The notes under the pieces: model-generated
The model's database searches: none
What the model saw: only the letters and a program-made list of their open reading frames with translations
What the model was told of the DNA's origin: nothing
Part shown: piece after piece, positions 27,952 to 39,975 of the stretch
Layout of the letters: each line of letters opens with the position of its first letter
Numbering within the stretch: position 1 is the stretch's first letter
Made by a program: the position numbers and the translations under genes
Source of the DNA: Stutzerimonas degradans
GTDB lineage: Bacteria > Pseudomonadota > Gammaproteobacteria > Pseudomonadales > Pseudomonadaceae
Length of the DNA stretch: 64,000 nt
NCBI RefSeq assembly: GCF_024448505.1
Contig: NZ_JAMOHV010000017.1
Span: forward strand, 21,615 to 85,614
Reading direction: 5' to 3'

Positions 27952-28815
27952 TTACTGCTTGCTGGCTGCGACCTGAGCGGCCACTTCCGCAGCGAAGTCG
28001 ACTTCAGCCTTCTCGATGCCTTCACCCACTTCGTAGCGAACGAAGGAAACGATCTGTGCGCCGGCTTTCTTGGCCAGATCGCCGACCTTGACTTCCGGAT
28101 CCTTGACGAAAGGCTGCTCAACCAGGCTGGCTTCAGCCAGGAACTTGTTGATACGGCCCTTGATCATGTTCTCGACGATGTTCTCCGGCTTGCCGGCGAT
28201 CTTATCGGCGTTGAGCTGCAGGAAGATTTCCTTCTCCTTGGCGATCAGCTCCTCGGAAACGTCCGCCGGGCTCAGAACAGCCGGATTGCTGGCCGCCACA
28301 TGCATGGCGATGTCCTTGGCCAACTCAGCGTCGCCGCCCTTCAGAGTGACCAGCACACCGATACGATGGCCGTGCAGGTAAGCTCCCACCACTTCGCCTT
28401 CGACCGCAGTCAGACGACGAATGTTGACGTTCTCGCCACACTTGGCAACCAGCGCCTCGCGAGCGGATTCGCGCGAAGCGATCAGCGGAGCGGCTTCAGT
28501 CAGCTTCTGCTCGAAAGCTTCGTCCAGGCTGTCCTTGACGAACGCTTTGAAGTCGTCCTGCAGGGCCAGGAAGTCGGTCTGCGAGTTGACTTCGATGATC
28601 AGGCCACGACCGCCTTCAACGCGAACAGCGATGGCGCCTTCGGCCGCGATGTTGCCGGACTTCTTGGCCGCCTTGATGGCGCCGGAAGCGCGCATGTCGT
28701 CGATGGCCTTCTCGATGTCACCGCCAGCAGCGACCAGCGCCTTCTTGCATTCCATCATGCCCTGGCCGGTGCGCTCGCGCAGTTCTTTGACCATCGCCGC
28801 AGTGATTTCTGCCAT
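27952..28815 (-). CDS. tsf: Elongation factor Ts
   Basis: EF-Ts is the nucleotide exchange factor for EF-Tu. The 287 residues start MAEITAAMVKELRERTGQGMMECKKAL, the UBA-like N-terminal domain with the conserved TGQGMMECKKAL patch, then the core domain (EGAIAVRVEGGRGLIIEVNSQTDFLA) contacting EF-Tu, a coiled-coil motif and a C-terminal module. GAGAGGATT precedes the ATG. It follows rpsB after 124 bases that contain a strong perfect hairpin. Confidence 0.97.
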   Translation of the reverse strand: MAEITAAMVKELRERTGQGMMECKKALVAAGGDIEKAIDDMRASGAIKAAKKSGNIAAEGAIAVRVEGGRGLIIEVNSQTDFLALQDDFKAFVKDSLDEAFEQKLTEAAPLIASRESAREALVAKCGENVNIRRLTAVEGEVVGAYLHGHRIGVLVTLKGGDAELAKDIAMHVAASNPAVLSPADVSEELIAKEKEIFLQLNADKIAGKPENIVENMIKGRINKFLAEASLVEQPFVKDPEVKVGDLAKKAGAQIVSFVRYEVGEGIEKAEVDFAAEVAAQVAASKQ

Positions 28816-28883
28816 GTTCGGAATCCTCTCGATTGGTTTCTAACCATTCGCCCGACAGCGCGGACGATCAATTCGGAAGTGGC

Positions 28884-28908
28884 AAAAAGGGGGCCTAGCC
28901 CCCTTTTT
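28884..28908. terminator. Perfect hairpin between rpsB and tsf (attenuator-like)
   Basis: Arms AAAAAGGGGGC and GCCCCCTTTTT pair perfectly over 11 bases around a CTA loop, with a T-run on both strands. It lies between the rpsB stop and the tsf start, so it may terminate part of the rpsB transcripts and lower tsf expression. Confidence 0.8.
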
Positions 28909-28939
28909 GTCCATCGGGTGTCACGCTAGAGCGTCACTC

Positions 28940-29680
28940 TCAGCCTTGAGCGGCTTCGGAAGCGACTTCCTCGACGAACTCATCGGCACCGGCACCAGCA
29001 TTCTGGCGACCGCGCAGGACAGCGTCAGCCATCGAGCCCAGATAGAGTTGCACGGCGCGGATGGCGTCATCATTACCGGGGATAATGTAGTCAACGCCTT
29101 CCGGACTGCTGTTGGTATCGACGATGCCGATGACCGGAATGCCCAGCTTGTTGGCTTCGGAGATGGCGATGCGCTCGTGGTCGACGTCAATGACGAACAT
29201 CGCATCCGGCAAACCGCCCATGTCCTTGATACCGCCCAGGCTGCGCTCGAGCTTCTCGAGGTCGCGGGTGCGCATCAGGGCTTCTTTCTTGGTCAGCTTG
29301 TCGAAGGTGCCGTCCTGGGACTGAACTTCCAGCTCACGCAGGCGCTTGATCGAGGCGCGGATGGTCTTGTAGTTGGTCAGCATGCCGCCCAGCCAACGAT
29401 GATCGACATACGGCGAGCCACAACGAGCGGCTTCTTCGCGGACGATCTTGCCAGCGGAACGCTTGGTACCGACGAACAGAATCTTGTTCTTGCCAGCTGC
29501 CAGCTTTTCAACGAAACGCAGAGCGTCGTTGAACATCGGCAGAGTCTTTTCCAGGTTGATGATGTGGATCTTGTTGCGCGCGCCGAAAATGTACTTGTCC
29601 ATTTTCGGGTTCCAGTAACGGGTCTGGTGGCCGAAGTGCACACCGGCCTTCAGCATATCGCGCATGGTGACTTGAGACAT
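28940..29680 (-). CDS. rpsB: 30S ribosomal protein S2
   Basis: S2 is a late-assembling protein of the small subunit needed for S1 binding. The 246 residues start [25 protein letters not shown], a family signature, and include [33 protein letters not shown] and the late [23 protein letters not shown] region. The ATG at 29680 has GAGG upstream; an upstream in-frame start within the leader is not used. A long untranslated leader precedes it. It is followed by tsf, as in most bacteria. Confidence 0.98.
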   Translation of the reverse strand: MSQVTMRDMLKAGVHFGHQTRYWNPKMDKYIFGARNKIHIINLEKTLPMFNDALRFVEKLAAGKNKILFVGTKRSAGKIVREEAARCGSPYVDHRWLGGMLTNYKTIRASIKRLRELEVQSQDGTFDKLTKKEALMRTRDLEKLERSLGGIKDMGGLPDAMFVIDVDHERIAISEANKLGIPVIGIVDTNSSPEGVDYIIPGNDDAIRAVQLYLGSMADAVLRGRQNAGAGADEFVEEVASEAAQG

Positions 29681-29805
29681 GATACGTCCTCGAATAAGTC
29701 GGGTTAGGCCTCCACGCGCCCCGATATCCAACTCTTTCGAGCACCCAGGATACCGTGTCGACGCGTGTGTGGGTTCAGGCGCAACGGGGAGGTCCCCGCT
29801 GAGCG
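29681..29805 (-). promoter_or_regulatory. rpsB 5' leader with hairpin (candidate S2 autoregulatory leader)
   Basis: If transcription starts near 29805, the rpsB mRNA has a leader of about 125 bases. It contains a GC-rich hairpin at about 29785-29798 (CGGGGA / TCCCCG arms). In gammaproteobacteria the rpsB leader binds S2 and represses rpsB-tsf. The same role is inferred here from position and the hairpin; I have not matched a structural model. Confidence 0.5.
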
Positions 29806-29811
29806 GCGCGT

Positions 29812-29820
29812 TTTATAGCA
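29812..29820 (-). promoter_or_regulatory. Candidate extended -10 promoter for rpsB-tsf
   Basis: The minus strand reads TGCTATAAA, an extended -10 (TGn plus TATAAA). No good -35 hexamer lies at the right distance, which extended -10 promoters tolerate. It is placed to start transcription toward rpsB. Confidence 0.5.
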
Positions 29821-29952
29821 TAGAAAACCTGCACAGGCTACAGGCTAACACTTGATGCGCGGCTCGGGTCGACCACAGCAAGCGCCCGGCTTCAGGCTTG
29901 CCGCCTCAAGCTGCTACCATACCGCCCTTTCCTTTCGTGCCCGAGAGTTCCC

Positions 29953-30735
29953 ATGACAGTCACCATCAAGACGCCCGAAGACATCGAGAAAATGCGTATC
30001 GCCGGCCGGCTCGCCGCCGAGGTACTGGAAATGATCGAAGAGCATGTCAAGGCCGGCGTCACCACCGATGAACTGGATCGCCTCTGCCACGACTACATCG
30101 TCAACGTGCAACAAGCGATTCCGGCGCCGCTCAACTACAAGGGCTTCCCCAAGTCGATCTGTACGTCGCTGAATCACGTCGTCTGCCACGGAATTCCCAA
30201 CGATAAGCCGTTGAAGGATGGCGACATCGTCAATATCGACATCACCGTAATCAAGGATGGCTACCACGGTGACACCAGCCGGATGTTCATCGTCGGCCAG
30301 GTACCGGAATGGGCGCAGCGGCTGTGTAAGGTGACTCAGGAATGCCTATATATAGGCATCGAAATGGTCCGCCCCGGTGCTCGCCTGGGCGATATTGGCG
30401 AGGCGATCCAGAAACACGCCGAAAAGAACGGCTTCTCCGTCGTGCGCGAATACTGCGGGCATGGCATCGGCAAGGTCTTCCACGAGGAGCCGCAGGTACT
30501 GCACTACGGCCGTGCCGGCACCGGCATGGAACTCAAGGAAGGCATGACCTTCACCATCGAGCCGATGATCAACCAGGGCCGCGCCGAAACACGCCTGCTC
30601 GGTGACGGCTGGACCGCAATCACCAAGGATCGCAAGCTCTCCGCCCAGTGGGAACACACCATTCTGGTCACCGCCAGCGGCTACGAGATCTTTACCCTGC
30701 GCCGGGACGACACCATCGCGCGCACCTCGGCCTGA
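29953..30735 (+). CDS. map: Type I methionine aminopeptidase
   Basis: Map removes the initiator methionine from nascent proteins when the second residue is small. The 260 residues show the pita-bread fold signatures: the substrate histidine in NHVVCHGIPND, metal ligands in IVNIDITVIKDGYHGDTSRMF (two Asp), GHGIGKVFHEEPQVLHYG (His), MTFTIEPMI (Glu) and the final Glu in SAQWEHTILVT. Start ATG at 29953 with GAGAG upstream. It diverges from rpsB, the conserved arrangement, and is followed by glnD. Confidence 0.97.
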   Translation: MTVTIKTPEDIEKMRIAGRLAAEVLEMIEEHVKAGVTTDELDRLCHDYIVNVQQAIPAPLNYKGFPKSICTSLNHVVCHGIPNDKPLKDGDIVNIDITVIKDGYHGDTSRMFIVGQVPEWAQRLCKVTQECLYIGIEMVRPGARLGDIGEAIQKHAEKNGFSVVREYCGHGIGKVFHEEPQVLHYGRAGTGMELKEGMTFTIEPMINQGRAETRLLGDGWTAITKDRKLSAQWEHTILVTASGYEIFTLRRDDTIARTSA

Positions 30736-30768
30736 CCTTTCCATCGTTTGCGGCATCAGGGGGTTCGC

Positions 30769-33471
30769 ATGCCTCAGGTTGATCCAGAGCTGTTCGATCG
30801 CAGCCAGTTCCAGGCCGAACTGGCGCTCAAGGCCAGCCCGATTGCCGCATTCAAGAAAGCCATCCGCCAGGCCCGCGAGGTGCTCGACAAACGCTTTCGG
30901 GATGGCCGGGAGATTCGCCGGCTGATCGAAGACCGCGCCTGGTTCACCGATCAGATCCTGCGCGCAGCCTGGAGCCGCTTCGACTGGGATAAGGGTGCGG
31001 ATATCGCGCTGGTTGCGGTCGGCGGCTACGGTCGCGGCGAGCTGCACCCCTACTCCGACATCGACCTGCTGATCCTGCTCGACGATAGCGACCACGAATT
31101 GTTCCGTGAGTCGATCGAGGGGTTTCTGACGCTGCTCTGGGACATCGGGCTGGAAGTCGGCCAGAGCGTGCGCTCGATCGCCGAATGCGCCGAGGAGGCG
31201 CGCGCCGACCTCACCGTCATCACCAATCTGATGGAAAGCCGCACCATCGCCGGCCCCGAGCCGTTGCGCAGGAAGATGCTGGAAGTCACCCGCCCCGAGG
31301 TGATGTGGCCGAGCAAGGATTTCTTCCTCGCCAAGCGTAACGAGCAGCGCCAGCGGCATTCCAAGTACAACAATACCGAATACAACCTGGAGCCGAACGT
31401 GAAGCGCTCGCCTGGCGGCCTGCGCGACATCCAGACGATTCTCTGGATCGCCCGTCGGCAATTCGGCACGCTCGATCTGCAGGCCATGGTCGACCAGGGT
31501 TTCCTCACCGAGGGCGAACTCAGCCTGCTGACCGCCGCCCAGGAGTTTCTCTGGAAGGTACGCTACGGCCTGCACATGCTCGCCGGGCGTGCGGAGGATC
31601 GCCTGCTGTTCGATCACCAGCGCTCACTCGCCGCCCTGCTCGGCTACGAGGACAGCGACGCCAAGCTGGCCATCGAACGCTTCATGCAGAAGTACTATCG
31701 GGTGGTGATGAGCGTCGCCGAGCTGAGCGATCTGGTCGGCCAGCACTTCGCCGAGGTCATCCTCTGGGAAGGCGATTCCGGTCCGAGCACCAAGCTCAAT
31801 AGTCGCTTCCTGGTGCGTGACGACTACCTCGAAGTTCGCGACCCGGCGGTCTTCAAGCGCACCCCGTTTGCGATCCTGGAAACCTTCGTCCTGCTTGCCC
31901 AGCATCCGCGGATTCAGGGCGTGCGCGCCAACACCATCCGCCTGCTACGCGATCATCGCTACCTGATCGACGATGACTTTCGCAGCGACATTCGCAACAC
32001 CAGCCTGTTCATCGAGCTGTTCAAGTGCAAGGAAGGCATCCACCGCAACCTGCGGCGGATGAACCGCTACGGCATTCTCGGCCGCTACCTCCCGGAATTT
32101 GGCCATATCGTCGGACAGATGCAGCACGACCTGTTCCACATCTATACGGTCGACGCCCACACGCTCAACGTCATCAAATACCTGCGCAAGCTGACCAAGC
32201 CGGGCGTGGCGGAGAAGTATCCGCTGGCCAGCGCGCTGATCGAGCGCCTGCCCAAGCCGGAGCTGATCTATATCGCGGGGCTCTATCACGACATAGCCAA
32301 GGGCCGCGGCGGCGATCACTCCGAACTGGGCGCGGTGGATGCCGAGCAGTTCTGCAACCGACACAAGCTGCCGGCCTGGGATACGCGACTGGTCGTCTGG
32401 CTGGTACAGAATCACCTGGTCATGTCCACGACCGCCCAGCGCAAGGACCTTTCCGATCCACAGGTGATCATCGATTTTGCCCAGCAGGTAGGCGACGAGA
32501 CGCATCTCGATTATCTCTACGTGCTGACCGTCGCGGACATCAACGCGACCAATCCGACGCTCTGGAATTCCTGGCGCGCGAGCCTGCTGCGCCAGCTGCA
32601 CACCGCCACCCAGCGCGCGTTGCAGCGCGGCCTGGAGAATCCGCTGGGGCGCGAGGAGCAAATCCGCCAGACCCAGCGCGCCGCACTGGACGAACTGGTG
32701 CGCAACGGCGGCGACCCCGACGAGGCTGAGCAGCTGTGGGCGCAACTGGGCGATGACTATTTCATGCGCCACTCGGCCAGCGACGTGGCCTGGCATACCG
32801 CGGCGATCCTCGCGCACGGCGAAGACAACGGTCCGCTGGTGCTGATCAAGGAAACCACGCAGCGCGAGTTCGAGGGCGGCACGCAGATCTTCATCTATGC
32901 GCCGGACCAGCACGATTTCTTCGCCGTGACGGTGGCGGCGATGGACCAGCTCAACCTGAACATCCACGACGCCCGCATCATCACCTCGAGCAGCCAGTTC
33001 ACGCTCGACACCTACATCGTGCTGGACGCCGACGGCACGCCGATCGGCGACAACCGCGAGCGGATCGAGGAAATTCGCCAGGGCCTGATCGACACGGTGC
33101 GCAATCCCGACGAGTACCTCACCATCATCCAGCGCCACGTGCCGCGCCAGCTCAAGCACTTCGCCTTCCCGCCGCAGGTCACGATCCATAACGATACCCA
33201 GCGCCCGCAGACGATCATTGAGATCATCGCGCCGGATCGTCCCGGCCTGCTTGCCCGCGTCGGGCAGCTGTTCCTGGCCTTCGATCTGTCGGTGCAGAAC
33301 GCCAAGATCGCCACACTGGGCGAGCGGGTCGAGGACGTGTTCTTCGTCACCAACGCCAATAATCAGCCGCTATCGGACCCACAGCTCTGCACGCAGCTGC
33401 AGCAGGCGCTGATCGCGCAACTGCAGCAGGAAAACGAGCATCAGCCGTCGCCGAGCAGCTTCACCATCTGA
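30769..33471 (+). CDS. glnD: Bifunctional uridylyltransferase/uridylyl-removing enzyme GlnD
   Basis: GlnD senses glutamine and uridylylates or deuridylylates the PII proteins, setting glutamine synthetase activity and NtrBC output. The 900-residue protein has a nucleotidyltransferase domain with [17 protein letters not shown] at about 85-101, a GlnD-type helical segment, an HD phosphohydrolase domain with [17 protein letters not shown] at about 505-521, and two C-terminal ACT domains (from about 711 and 814) that bind glutamine. I chose the ATG at 30769 with AGGGGG upstream over a TTG at 30748. It lies 33 bases after map. Confidence 0.96.
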   Translation: MPQVDPELFDRSQFQAELALKASPIAAFKKAIRQAREVLDKRFRDGREIRRLIEDRAWFTDQILRAAWSRFDWDKGADIALVAVGGYGRGELHPYSDIDLLILLDDSDHELFRESIEGFLTLLWDIGLEVGQSVRSIAECAEEARADLTVITNLMESRTIAGPEPLRRKMLEVTRPEVMWPSKDFFLAKRNEQRQRHSKYNNTEYNLEPNVKRSPGGLRDIQTILWIARRQFGTLDLQAMVDQGFLTEGELSLLTAAQEFLWKVRYGLHMLAGRAEDRLLFDHQRSLAALLGYEDSDAKLAIERFMQKYYRVVMSVAELSDLVGQHFAEVILWEGDSGPSTKLNSRFLVRDDYLEVRDPAVFKRTPFAILETFVLLAQHPRIQGVRANTIRLLRDHRYLIDDDFRSDIRNTSLFIELFKCKEGIHRNLRRMNRYGILGRYLPEFGHIVGQMQHDLFHIYTVDAHTLNVIKYLRKLTKPGVAEKYPLASALIERLPKPELIYIAGLYHDIAKGRGGDHSELGAVDAEQFCNRHKLPAWDTRLVVWLVQNHLVMSTTAQRKDLSDPQVIIDFAQQVGDETHLDYLYVLTVADINATNPTLWNSWRASLLRQLHTATQRALQRGLENPLGREEQIRQTQRAALDELVRNGGDPDEAEQLWAQLGDDYFMRHSASDVAWHTAAILAHGEDNGPLVLIKETTQREFEGGTQIFIYAPDQHDFFAVTVAAMDQLNLNIHDARIITSSSQFTLDTYIVLDADGTPIGDNRERIEEIRQGLIDTVRNPDEYLTIIQRHVPRQLKHFAFPPQVTIHNDTQRPQTIIEIIAPDRPGLLARVGQLFLAFDLSVQNAKIATLGERVEDVFFVTNANNQPLSDPQLCTQLQQALIAQLQQENEHQPSPSSFTI

Positions 33472-33486
33472 CGCTGCGCGACAGCT

Positions 33487-33816
33487 TTACTGCCAGGGCT
33501 TGCCGCGCGTGCGCTCGAAGAACGGTAGCTTCTGCTGCATTGCCGCCTTGGCCAGCATGTGCGCACTCACCGGGGCGGTGAGGAAGAGAAACAGGGTGAT
33601 CAGCAACTCGTGCAGACTCAGCCCCTCGGTCCGGCTGCCAAAGAAGATCATCGACGCAATGACAATTCCGCCAACCCCCAGCGTGGTCGCCTTGGTCGGG
33701 CCATGCAGGCGGGTATAGAAATCCGGCAGACGGTACAGGCCGATGGCACCGACCAGCGCGAACAGACTGCCGACGATCAGGCAAACGCTTACCAGCAACT
33801 CGATCCAGAAAGGCAT
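33487..33816 (-). CDS. mnhG: Mrp-type Na+(K+)/H+ antiporter subunit G
   Basis: The 109-residue membrane protein has three hydrophobic segments (about 7-27, 40-60 and 68-88) and the family motif GAIGLYRLPDFYTRLHGPTKATTLGVGG. Subunit G is a small essential part of the hetero-oligomeric Mrp/Pha/Mnh antiporter. The ATG at 33816 has GAGG upstream and begins nine bases after the mnhF stop; an in-frame TTG two codons earlier is not used. It is the last gene of the operon and converges on glnD with only 15 bases between stops. Also named phaG or shaG in Pseudomonas. Confidence 0.92.
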   Translation of the reverse strand: MPFWIELLVSVCLIVGSLFALVGAIGLYRLPDFYTRLHGPTKATTLGVGGIVIASMIFFGSRTEGLSLHELLITLFLFLTAPVSAHMLAKAAMQQKLPFFERTRGKPWQ

Positions 33817-33825
33817 GCGCAATCC

Positions 33826-34095
33826 TCAGTCAATGATGTCGCCGTGCAGCAGGTGCTTGCCTACTGCGACCGTGCTGATGAACCCCATCACCGCGATCAG
33901 TAGCGCAGCCTCGAAGAACAGCTCCGACGCCAGCCAGATGCCGAACAGCACGATCAGCGCGAGCGCGTTGATGTAGAGCGTATCAAGCGCCAGCACCCGA
34001 TCCGGCATCTCTGGGCCGATGATCAGACGTGCCAGGTTGAGTATCGCCGCCAGCGACATGATCGCCAGGCAGATGGGTATCACGTACGTGAGCAT
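33826..34095 (-). CDS. mnhF: Mrp-type Na+(K+)/H+ antiporter subunit F
   Basis: This 89-residue protein has three predicted membrane helices and the MnhF/PhaF signature RLIIGPEMPDRVLALDTL in its first cytoplasmic loop. It ends with ISTVAVGKHLLHGDIID. It overlaps the 3' end of mnhE by 16 bases, so it is likely translationally coupled. As a small subunit it helps assemble the complex that exchanges monovalent cations for protons. Confidence 0.93.
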   Translation of the reverse strand: MLTYVIPICLAIMSLAAILNLARLIIGPEMPDRVLALDTLYINALALIVLFGIWLASELFFEAALLIAVMGFISTVAVGKHLLHGDIID

Positions 34096-34579
34096 TCAAA
34101 AATCTCCAGCAGCGGCGCCTCGTAGCGCGACTTCACCTCGTGCACCAGCGCCTCGACGTCCGGCGCGTCCAAGGCGTGCAACAGCAGGGTCTTGTGATCC
34201 GGACTCAGACCGGCCGACACCGTGCCCGGGGTGAGCGAGATGATGCTGGTCAGTACCGCAAGCACGAAATCATCCTCGATCGCCATCGGCACCTCGACGA
34301 ACGCCGGGGCGAGCCGGCTCTTCGGTCCGAGCACCAGTTTGGCGACATGCAGATTCGCCACCACGATGTCGTAGAACACCAGGGCGATGAAGCGGCACAG
34401 CAGCAACGGTTTGCGCACCGTCGGAACCTCGATGAGAAAACACCGCAGCAGCAGCGGCAGGCCCCAACCGAGCACAGCACCGAGCACCACATGACCGGTG
34501 CTCAAGGTGTTGTTCAACATCAGCCACAGCAGCGTGAGCAATACGCTGAGGGCAGGATGAGGCAGCCAGCGTGACTTCT

Positions 34580-34583
<4 letters not shown>
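34080..34583 (-). CDS. mnhE: Mrp-type Na+(K+)/H+ antiporter subunit E
   Basis: The 167-residue protein (start MKKSRWLPHPALSVLLTLLW) has an N-terminal pair of membrane segments and a soluble C-terminal portion containing the MnhE motif LTSIISLTPGTVSAGLSPDHKTLLLHALD. The ATG overlaps the mnhD TGA (ATGA). A longer open frame to 34763 runs through mnhD and is not used. Subunit E completes the six-gene Mrp operon. Confidence 0.93.
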
Positions 34584-36084
<1,501 letters not shown>

Positions 36085-36088
<4 letters not shown>

Positions 36089-36414
36089 TCGCCCGGCTCC
36101 TGACCATCCACATGATCCGTGCGCAGCTCACCGAGCCCACGCAAAGCCAGTACCACCACGAACGCGGTCATGGCGAAACCGATGACGATCGCAGTCAGCA
36201 CCAGCGCCTGTGGCAGCGGGTCGCCATACTCCGCGCTCTGCCCGATGACTGCGGGCACTCCGGTCGCCAGACGGCCCATCGAAAAAATGAACAGGTTGAC
36301 CGCATAAGAAATCAGCGTCAGCCCCACAACCACCGGAAAGATCCGCGCCCGCAACAGCAGGTAAACGCCACTGGCGGTCATCACGCCCAGGGTGATGGCA
36401 AACAAAGCTTCCAT
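36085..36414 (-). CDS. mnhC: Mrp-type Na+(K+)/H+ antiporter subunit C
   Basis: The 109-residue, three-helix protein is related to NuoK of complex I. It has GVYLLLRARIFPVVVGLTLISYAVNLFIFSMG and QALVLTAIVIGFAMTAFVVVLALR, matching MnhC/PhaC. The ATG shares one base with the mnhA stop (TGATG), and its own stop overlaps the mnhD ATG. Confidence 0.94.
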
Positions 36415-39206
36415 CAGAGCACCTCCTTGCTCGTTTCGTCCTGACCGACATGGCCGATGTTGGAGAGGATCAGCAGCGTCGCGCCGACGACCACCAGATA
36501 AACCCCGAGATCGAACAGCATCGCGGTCGCCAGCTCGAATTCGCCCACCAGCGGCAAATCAAAATGCCCGAACGCCGAAGTCAGGAACGGATAGCCGAAC
36601 AGCCAGCTGCCAAGCCCGGTCAGCCCGGCGATCAGCAACCCAGCGCCACTGATCGCGTGATAGCTCACCGGCTGACGCTCCTGTGCCCAGGCGACCCCGT
36701 GTGAGATGTACTGCAGGATCAACGCCGCGGCGGTAATCAGTCCGGCGATGAAGCCCCCCCCTGGCAGATTGTGCCCGCGCAAGAAGATGAAGACCGAAAT
36801 CAGCATGGCCAGCGGCAGCAAAGCCCGCGCCAGTACATCGAGGATCATCGGATGGCTGTCCGGCGACCACGGTCTGCCACCATAGTCACGCAACGGATGC
36901 GGCAGGTGCAGGCCATACAGCAGGCCATAGATGGCCACGCCGGCGATTGCCAGCACACTGATCTCACCGAGCGTATCGAAGCCGCGGAAGTCCACCAGAA
37001 TCACGTTGACTACGTTGGTCCCGCCGCCACCGGACACACTGTTCTCCAGGAAAAAGCCCGCGATGCTTTCATATGGACGGGTCAGTACCGCGTACGCCAG
37101 CAAAGCGACCATCGTGCCGCAACCGCCGGCGAGGAGCAGGTCGCGCAGGCTACGCAGACTGCTGGATTCGGCCGGGGTCCGATCAGGCATGAAGAACAGC
37201 GCCAGGATCAGCAGGATGATCGATACCACCTCGACTGACAGCTGGGTCAGCGCCAAATCGGGCGCCGAATAGCGAGCGAATGCCAGAGACACCATCAGCC
37301 CGACCACTCCAAGCACCATCAGCGAAATCAGCCGGCGACGGTGAAAGAGCACAGTCAGCAGCGAGGCCAGCGCGAGGATCGCCATGCCCAGCACCGTCAC
37401 GCCATCGAACGGGGTCATGGCGACGCTGCCGTGGAATGAGTCCAGCGTCGACAGCGCGAACACCACCAGCGCCAGCGCACTGGTCAACATCAGCGCCAGG
37501 TAACGCTGCAGCGAGCCGTTATCCAGGCCATCGGTGAGCTTGCGTGCTGCTGCCGTGAGTGCACTCATGGCGCGCTCGAAGACCGCCAGCGAGTCGACCA
37601 CCGGCAGCCCCTCGTACCAGCGGAATATCCAGCGGCGCAGCGAATAGATCAGCACGCCACCGGCCAGCGCCAGGAAACTCATCATCAGCGGCAGGTTGAA
37701 TCCGTGCCAGATCGCCAGGCTGTACTGCGGCGCTTCGCTGTTCAGGCTTGCCGATACGGCCGACGCCAGCAGTGGCGCCACTGTATAGGCGGGGAGCATG
37801 CCCACCAGCAGGCAGAGCAGTACCAGCACCTCCACCGGAATCTTCATGTAGCGCGCCGGCTCATGCGGCGGGTATTTCGGCAGGTCGATCGGCTCGCCGT
37901 TGTAAAACACGTCATGAATGAAGCGCAGCGAATAAGCCACCGAGAAGGCGCTGGCAATCGTCGCCAGCGCCGGGATGATCCAGTAGAAGCTGCCGAGCAA
38001 ATGCTGGTCCAGCGTTTCGGTGAAGAACATTTCCTTGCTGAGGAAACCGTTGAGCAACGGCACACCGGCCATCGCCAACGACGCCACCATCGCCAGCATC
38101 GCGGTATGTGGCATGTACTTCCACATGCCGTTGATGCGCCGCATGTCCCGTGTACCGGTTTCATGGTCGATGATGCCGGCGGCCATGAACAGCGAGGCCT
38201 TGAAGGTCGCGTGGTTGATGATATGGAAGATCGCCGCCACCGCTGCCAACCGCGAATCCAGCCCGAACAACAGCGTGATCAGACCCAGGTGACTGATTGT
38301 GGAATAGGCCAGCAGTCCCTTGAGGTCGTGCTGGAACAGCGCCATCACCGCGCCCACCAGCAGGGTCGCAAGGCCGGTCATGCTCACCAGATAGAACCAC
38401 AAATCCGAGTACGCCAACGCCGGATACAGGCGGGCAAGCAGGAACACCCCGGCCTTCACCATCGTCGCTGAGTGTAGGAAGGCCGAGACTGGTGTCGGCG
38501 CCGCCATCGCCTGTGGTAACCAGAAGTGAAACGGAAATTGTGCCGATTTGGTGAAAACGCCCAAAAGCACCAGCACCAGGATCACCGGATACAGCGCACT
38601 GTTGCGAATCACCTCGCCTGCATCGAGCACGCTGCTGAGTTCGAAGCTGCCGACCACCTGACCGATCAGCAGCACCCCGGCGAGCAGCGCCAGACCGCCG
38701 CCGCCCGTCACTGCCAGCGCCATGCGTGCGCCCTGGCGGGCGTCGGCGCGGTGGTTCCAGTAGCCGATCAACAGGAACGACGACAGACTCGTCAGCTCCC
38801 AGAACATCAGCATCAGCAGCAGGTTTTCCGACAGCACGATGCCCAGCATCGAGCCCATGAACAGCAGGAAGAAGCCGAAGAAGCGCCCCATCGGATCGCG
38901 CTTGGCCAAGTAGTAGCGCGCATACAGAATGACCAGCAGGCCGATGCCGAGAATCAGCAGCGCAAACAGAAAGCCCAGACCATCCAGACGCAGACTCAGA
39001 TTCAGCCCCAACTCCGGCAACCAGGGCACCTGCACGATCTGCACCTTCCCGGCGAACACTGCAGAGCGCTCGGAGAGCAGCAGCACCAGGGCGGCCAACG
39101 GCCCGATGCCGGCTCCGAAGGCGCACGCCGAGCGGCCGGCGCGCTCCAGCAGCAACGGCAGACAAATGCCCAAGAAAGGCAAAGCGATGATCAACGCAAG
39201 CGTCAT
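36414..39206 (-). CDS. mnhA: Mrp-type Na+(K+)/H+ antiporter subunit A with fused subunit B domain
   Basis: This 930-residue membrane protein is the large subunit. About residues 1-650 are NuoL-like, with [49 protein letters not shown] and [17 protein letters not shown]. It continues through the MrpA C-terminal region ([19 protein letters not shown]). The last about 140 residues (from around [32 protein letters not shown]) are the MnhB domain that other bacteria encode separately. The A-B fusion is characteristic of the group 2 (PhaAB) operons of proteobacteria. The operon mnhA-C-D-E-F-G is complete. P. aeruginosa shaAB and rhizobial phaAB are named equivalents. Confidence 0.94.
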   Translation of the reverse strand: MTLALIIALPFLGICLPLLLERAGRSACAFGAGIGPLAALVLLLSERSAVFAGKVQIVQVPWLPELGLNLSLRLDGLGFLFALLILGIGLLVILYARYYLAKRDPMGRFFGFFLLFMGSMLGIVLSENLLLMLMFWELTSLSSFLLIGYWNHRADARQGARMALAVTGGGGLALLAGVLLIGQVVGSFELSSVLDAGEVIRNSALYPVILVLVLLGVFTKSAQFPFHFWLPQAMAAPTPVSAFLHSATMVKAGVFLLARLYPALAYSDLWFYLVSMTGLATLLVGAVMALFQHDLKGLLAYSTISHLGLITLLFGLDSRLAAVAAIFHIINHATFKASLFMAAGIIDHETGTRDMRRINGMWKYMPHTAMLAMVASLAMAGVPLLNGFLSKEMFFTETLDQHLLGSFYWIIPALATIASAFSVAYSLRFIHDVFYNGEPIDLPKYPPHEPARYMKIPVEVLVLLCLLVGMLPAYTVAPLLASAVSASLNSEAPQYSLAIWHGFNLPLMMSFLALAGGVLIYSLRRWIFRWYEGLPVVDSLAVFERAMSALTAAARKLTDGLDNGSLQRYLALMLTSALALVVFALSTLDSFHGSVAMTPFDGVTVLGMAILALASLLTVLFHRRRLISLMVLGVVGLMVSLAFARYSAPDLALTQLSVEVVSIILLILALFFMPDRTPAESSSLRSLRDLLLAGGCGTMVALLAYAVLTRPYESIAGFFLENSVSGGGGTNVVNVILVDFRGFDTLGEISVLAIAGVAIYGLLYGLHLPHPLRDYGGRPWSPDSHPMILDVLARALLPLAMLISVFIFLRGHNLPGGGFIAGLITAAALILQYISHGVAWAQERQPVSYHAISGAGLLIAGLTGLGSWLFGYPFLTSAFGHFDLPLVGEFELATAMLFDLGVYLVVVGATLLILSNIGHVGQDETSKEVL

Positions 39207-39345
39207 GGGAAACTCTCTGGGCCGTCCGGCTCGACGGCATTTCTTCTTCTAAGCGAACTGACTATCAGCTCGCGCGCATACATAGATGCGCTCGATTATC
39301 CATATCACCGCAGTGAACGTCATGGGTCCATGTATTACGAAAAAC
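39207..39345. promoter_or_regulatory. Upstream region of the Mrp operon
   Basis: This 139-base gap lies between the mnhA start and the terminator of the SlyB-like gene. It should carry the operon promoter. I see no motif strong enough to name. Confidence 0.3.
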
Positions 39346-39386
39346 AAAAAGGCGCCGCCTCGCCGCAAAGCGAAGCCGCGCCTTTT
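39346..39386 (-). terminator. Intrinsic terminator of the SlyB-like gene
   Basis: On the minus strand, arms AAAAGGCGC and GCGCCTTTTT enclose a GC-rich inner stem, followed by a T-rich stretch. It begins about 15 bases past the lipoprotein stop. Confidence 0.75.
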
Positions 39387-39400
39387 GTAGGGTCCCGCCG

Positions 39401-39862
39401 TCAGGGTGTGACGCGACTGGTTCCGCTTACGCTCAGGATGCGTACCCGCTGGCCGACCCTGAATACCTGGTTCGGCTCGACTTCCTGCACATAGGCGCGG
39501 ATATTGCCGTCGTCCTCACGCACGGTGATCTCGACGCCCTGCGTGCGGGTGAAGCCCTCCTCCGCCGCCGCGCCGAGCATGCCACCCGCAACCGCACCGA
39601 TGACCGCCGCGACGGCACTACCGCGCCCGCCGCCGACACCGCTGCCGGCGACTCCGCCCACGATGGCGCCAGCACCGGTGCCAATCGGCGTCTTGGTTCC
39701 TTCGATCTTGACCGGTCGCAGCGACTCGATGGTGCCATAGCGAACAGTCTGGACGGCACGCGCCTCATCACGCGAATAGGTGTCGCCCGTCAGGCTGGAC
39801 GCGCAGCCGCCGACCGCGAGAGCTACGGCAGTGAGTGAAGCGATACAAATTGACTTGCGCAT
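39401..39862 (-). CDS. slyB: SlyB-like glycine-zipper outer membrane lipoprotein
   Basis: The 153-residue protein has a lipoprotein signal peptide with the lipobox VGGC (Cys20) and a glycine-zipper 2TM-like segment (about 62-100, GTGAGAIVGGVAGSGVGGGRG) followed by AVAGGMLGAAAEE. Its C-terminal beta-rich tail is about 105-150. This is the SlyB/Pcp/OmlA-type layout; such proteins sit in the outer membrane, and SlyB stabilises it under stress. The ATG at 39862 has AGGAGAG upstream; a longer open frame to 39940 is not used. It has its own terminator and diverges from a small membrane protein gene. Confidence 0.85.
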   Translation of the reverse strand: MRKSICIASLTAVALAVGGCASSLTGDTYSRDEARAVQTVRYGTIESLRPVKIEGTKTPIGTGAGAIVGGVAGSGVGGGRGSAVAAVIGAVAGGMLGAAAEEGFTRTQGVEITVREDDGNIRAYVQEVEPNQVFRVGQRVRILSVSGTSRVTP

Positions 39863-39975
39863 GGGTTCTCTCCTGAAAAACGAACGAATCGCTTGGCAAC
39901 CAACCGGCCCTGCCGCAGCATTCTCGCTGCTTGGCGGCATGCATGGGCCGTCAGATCGTATTCAACCGAACGAGA

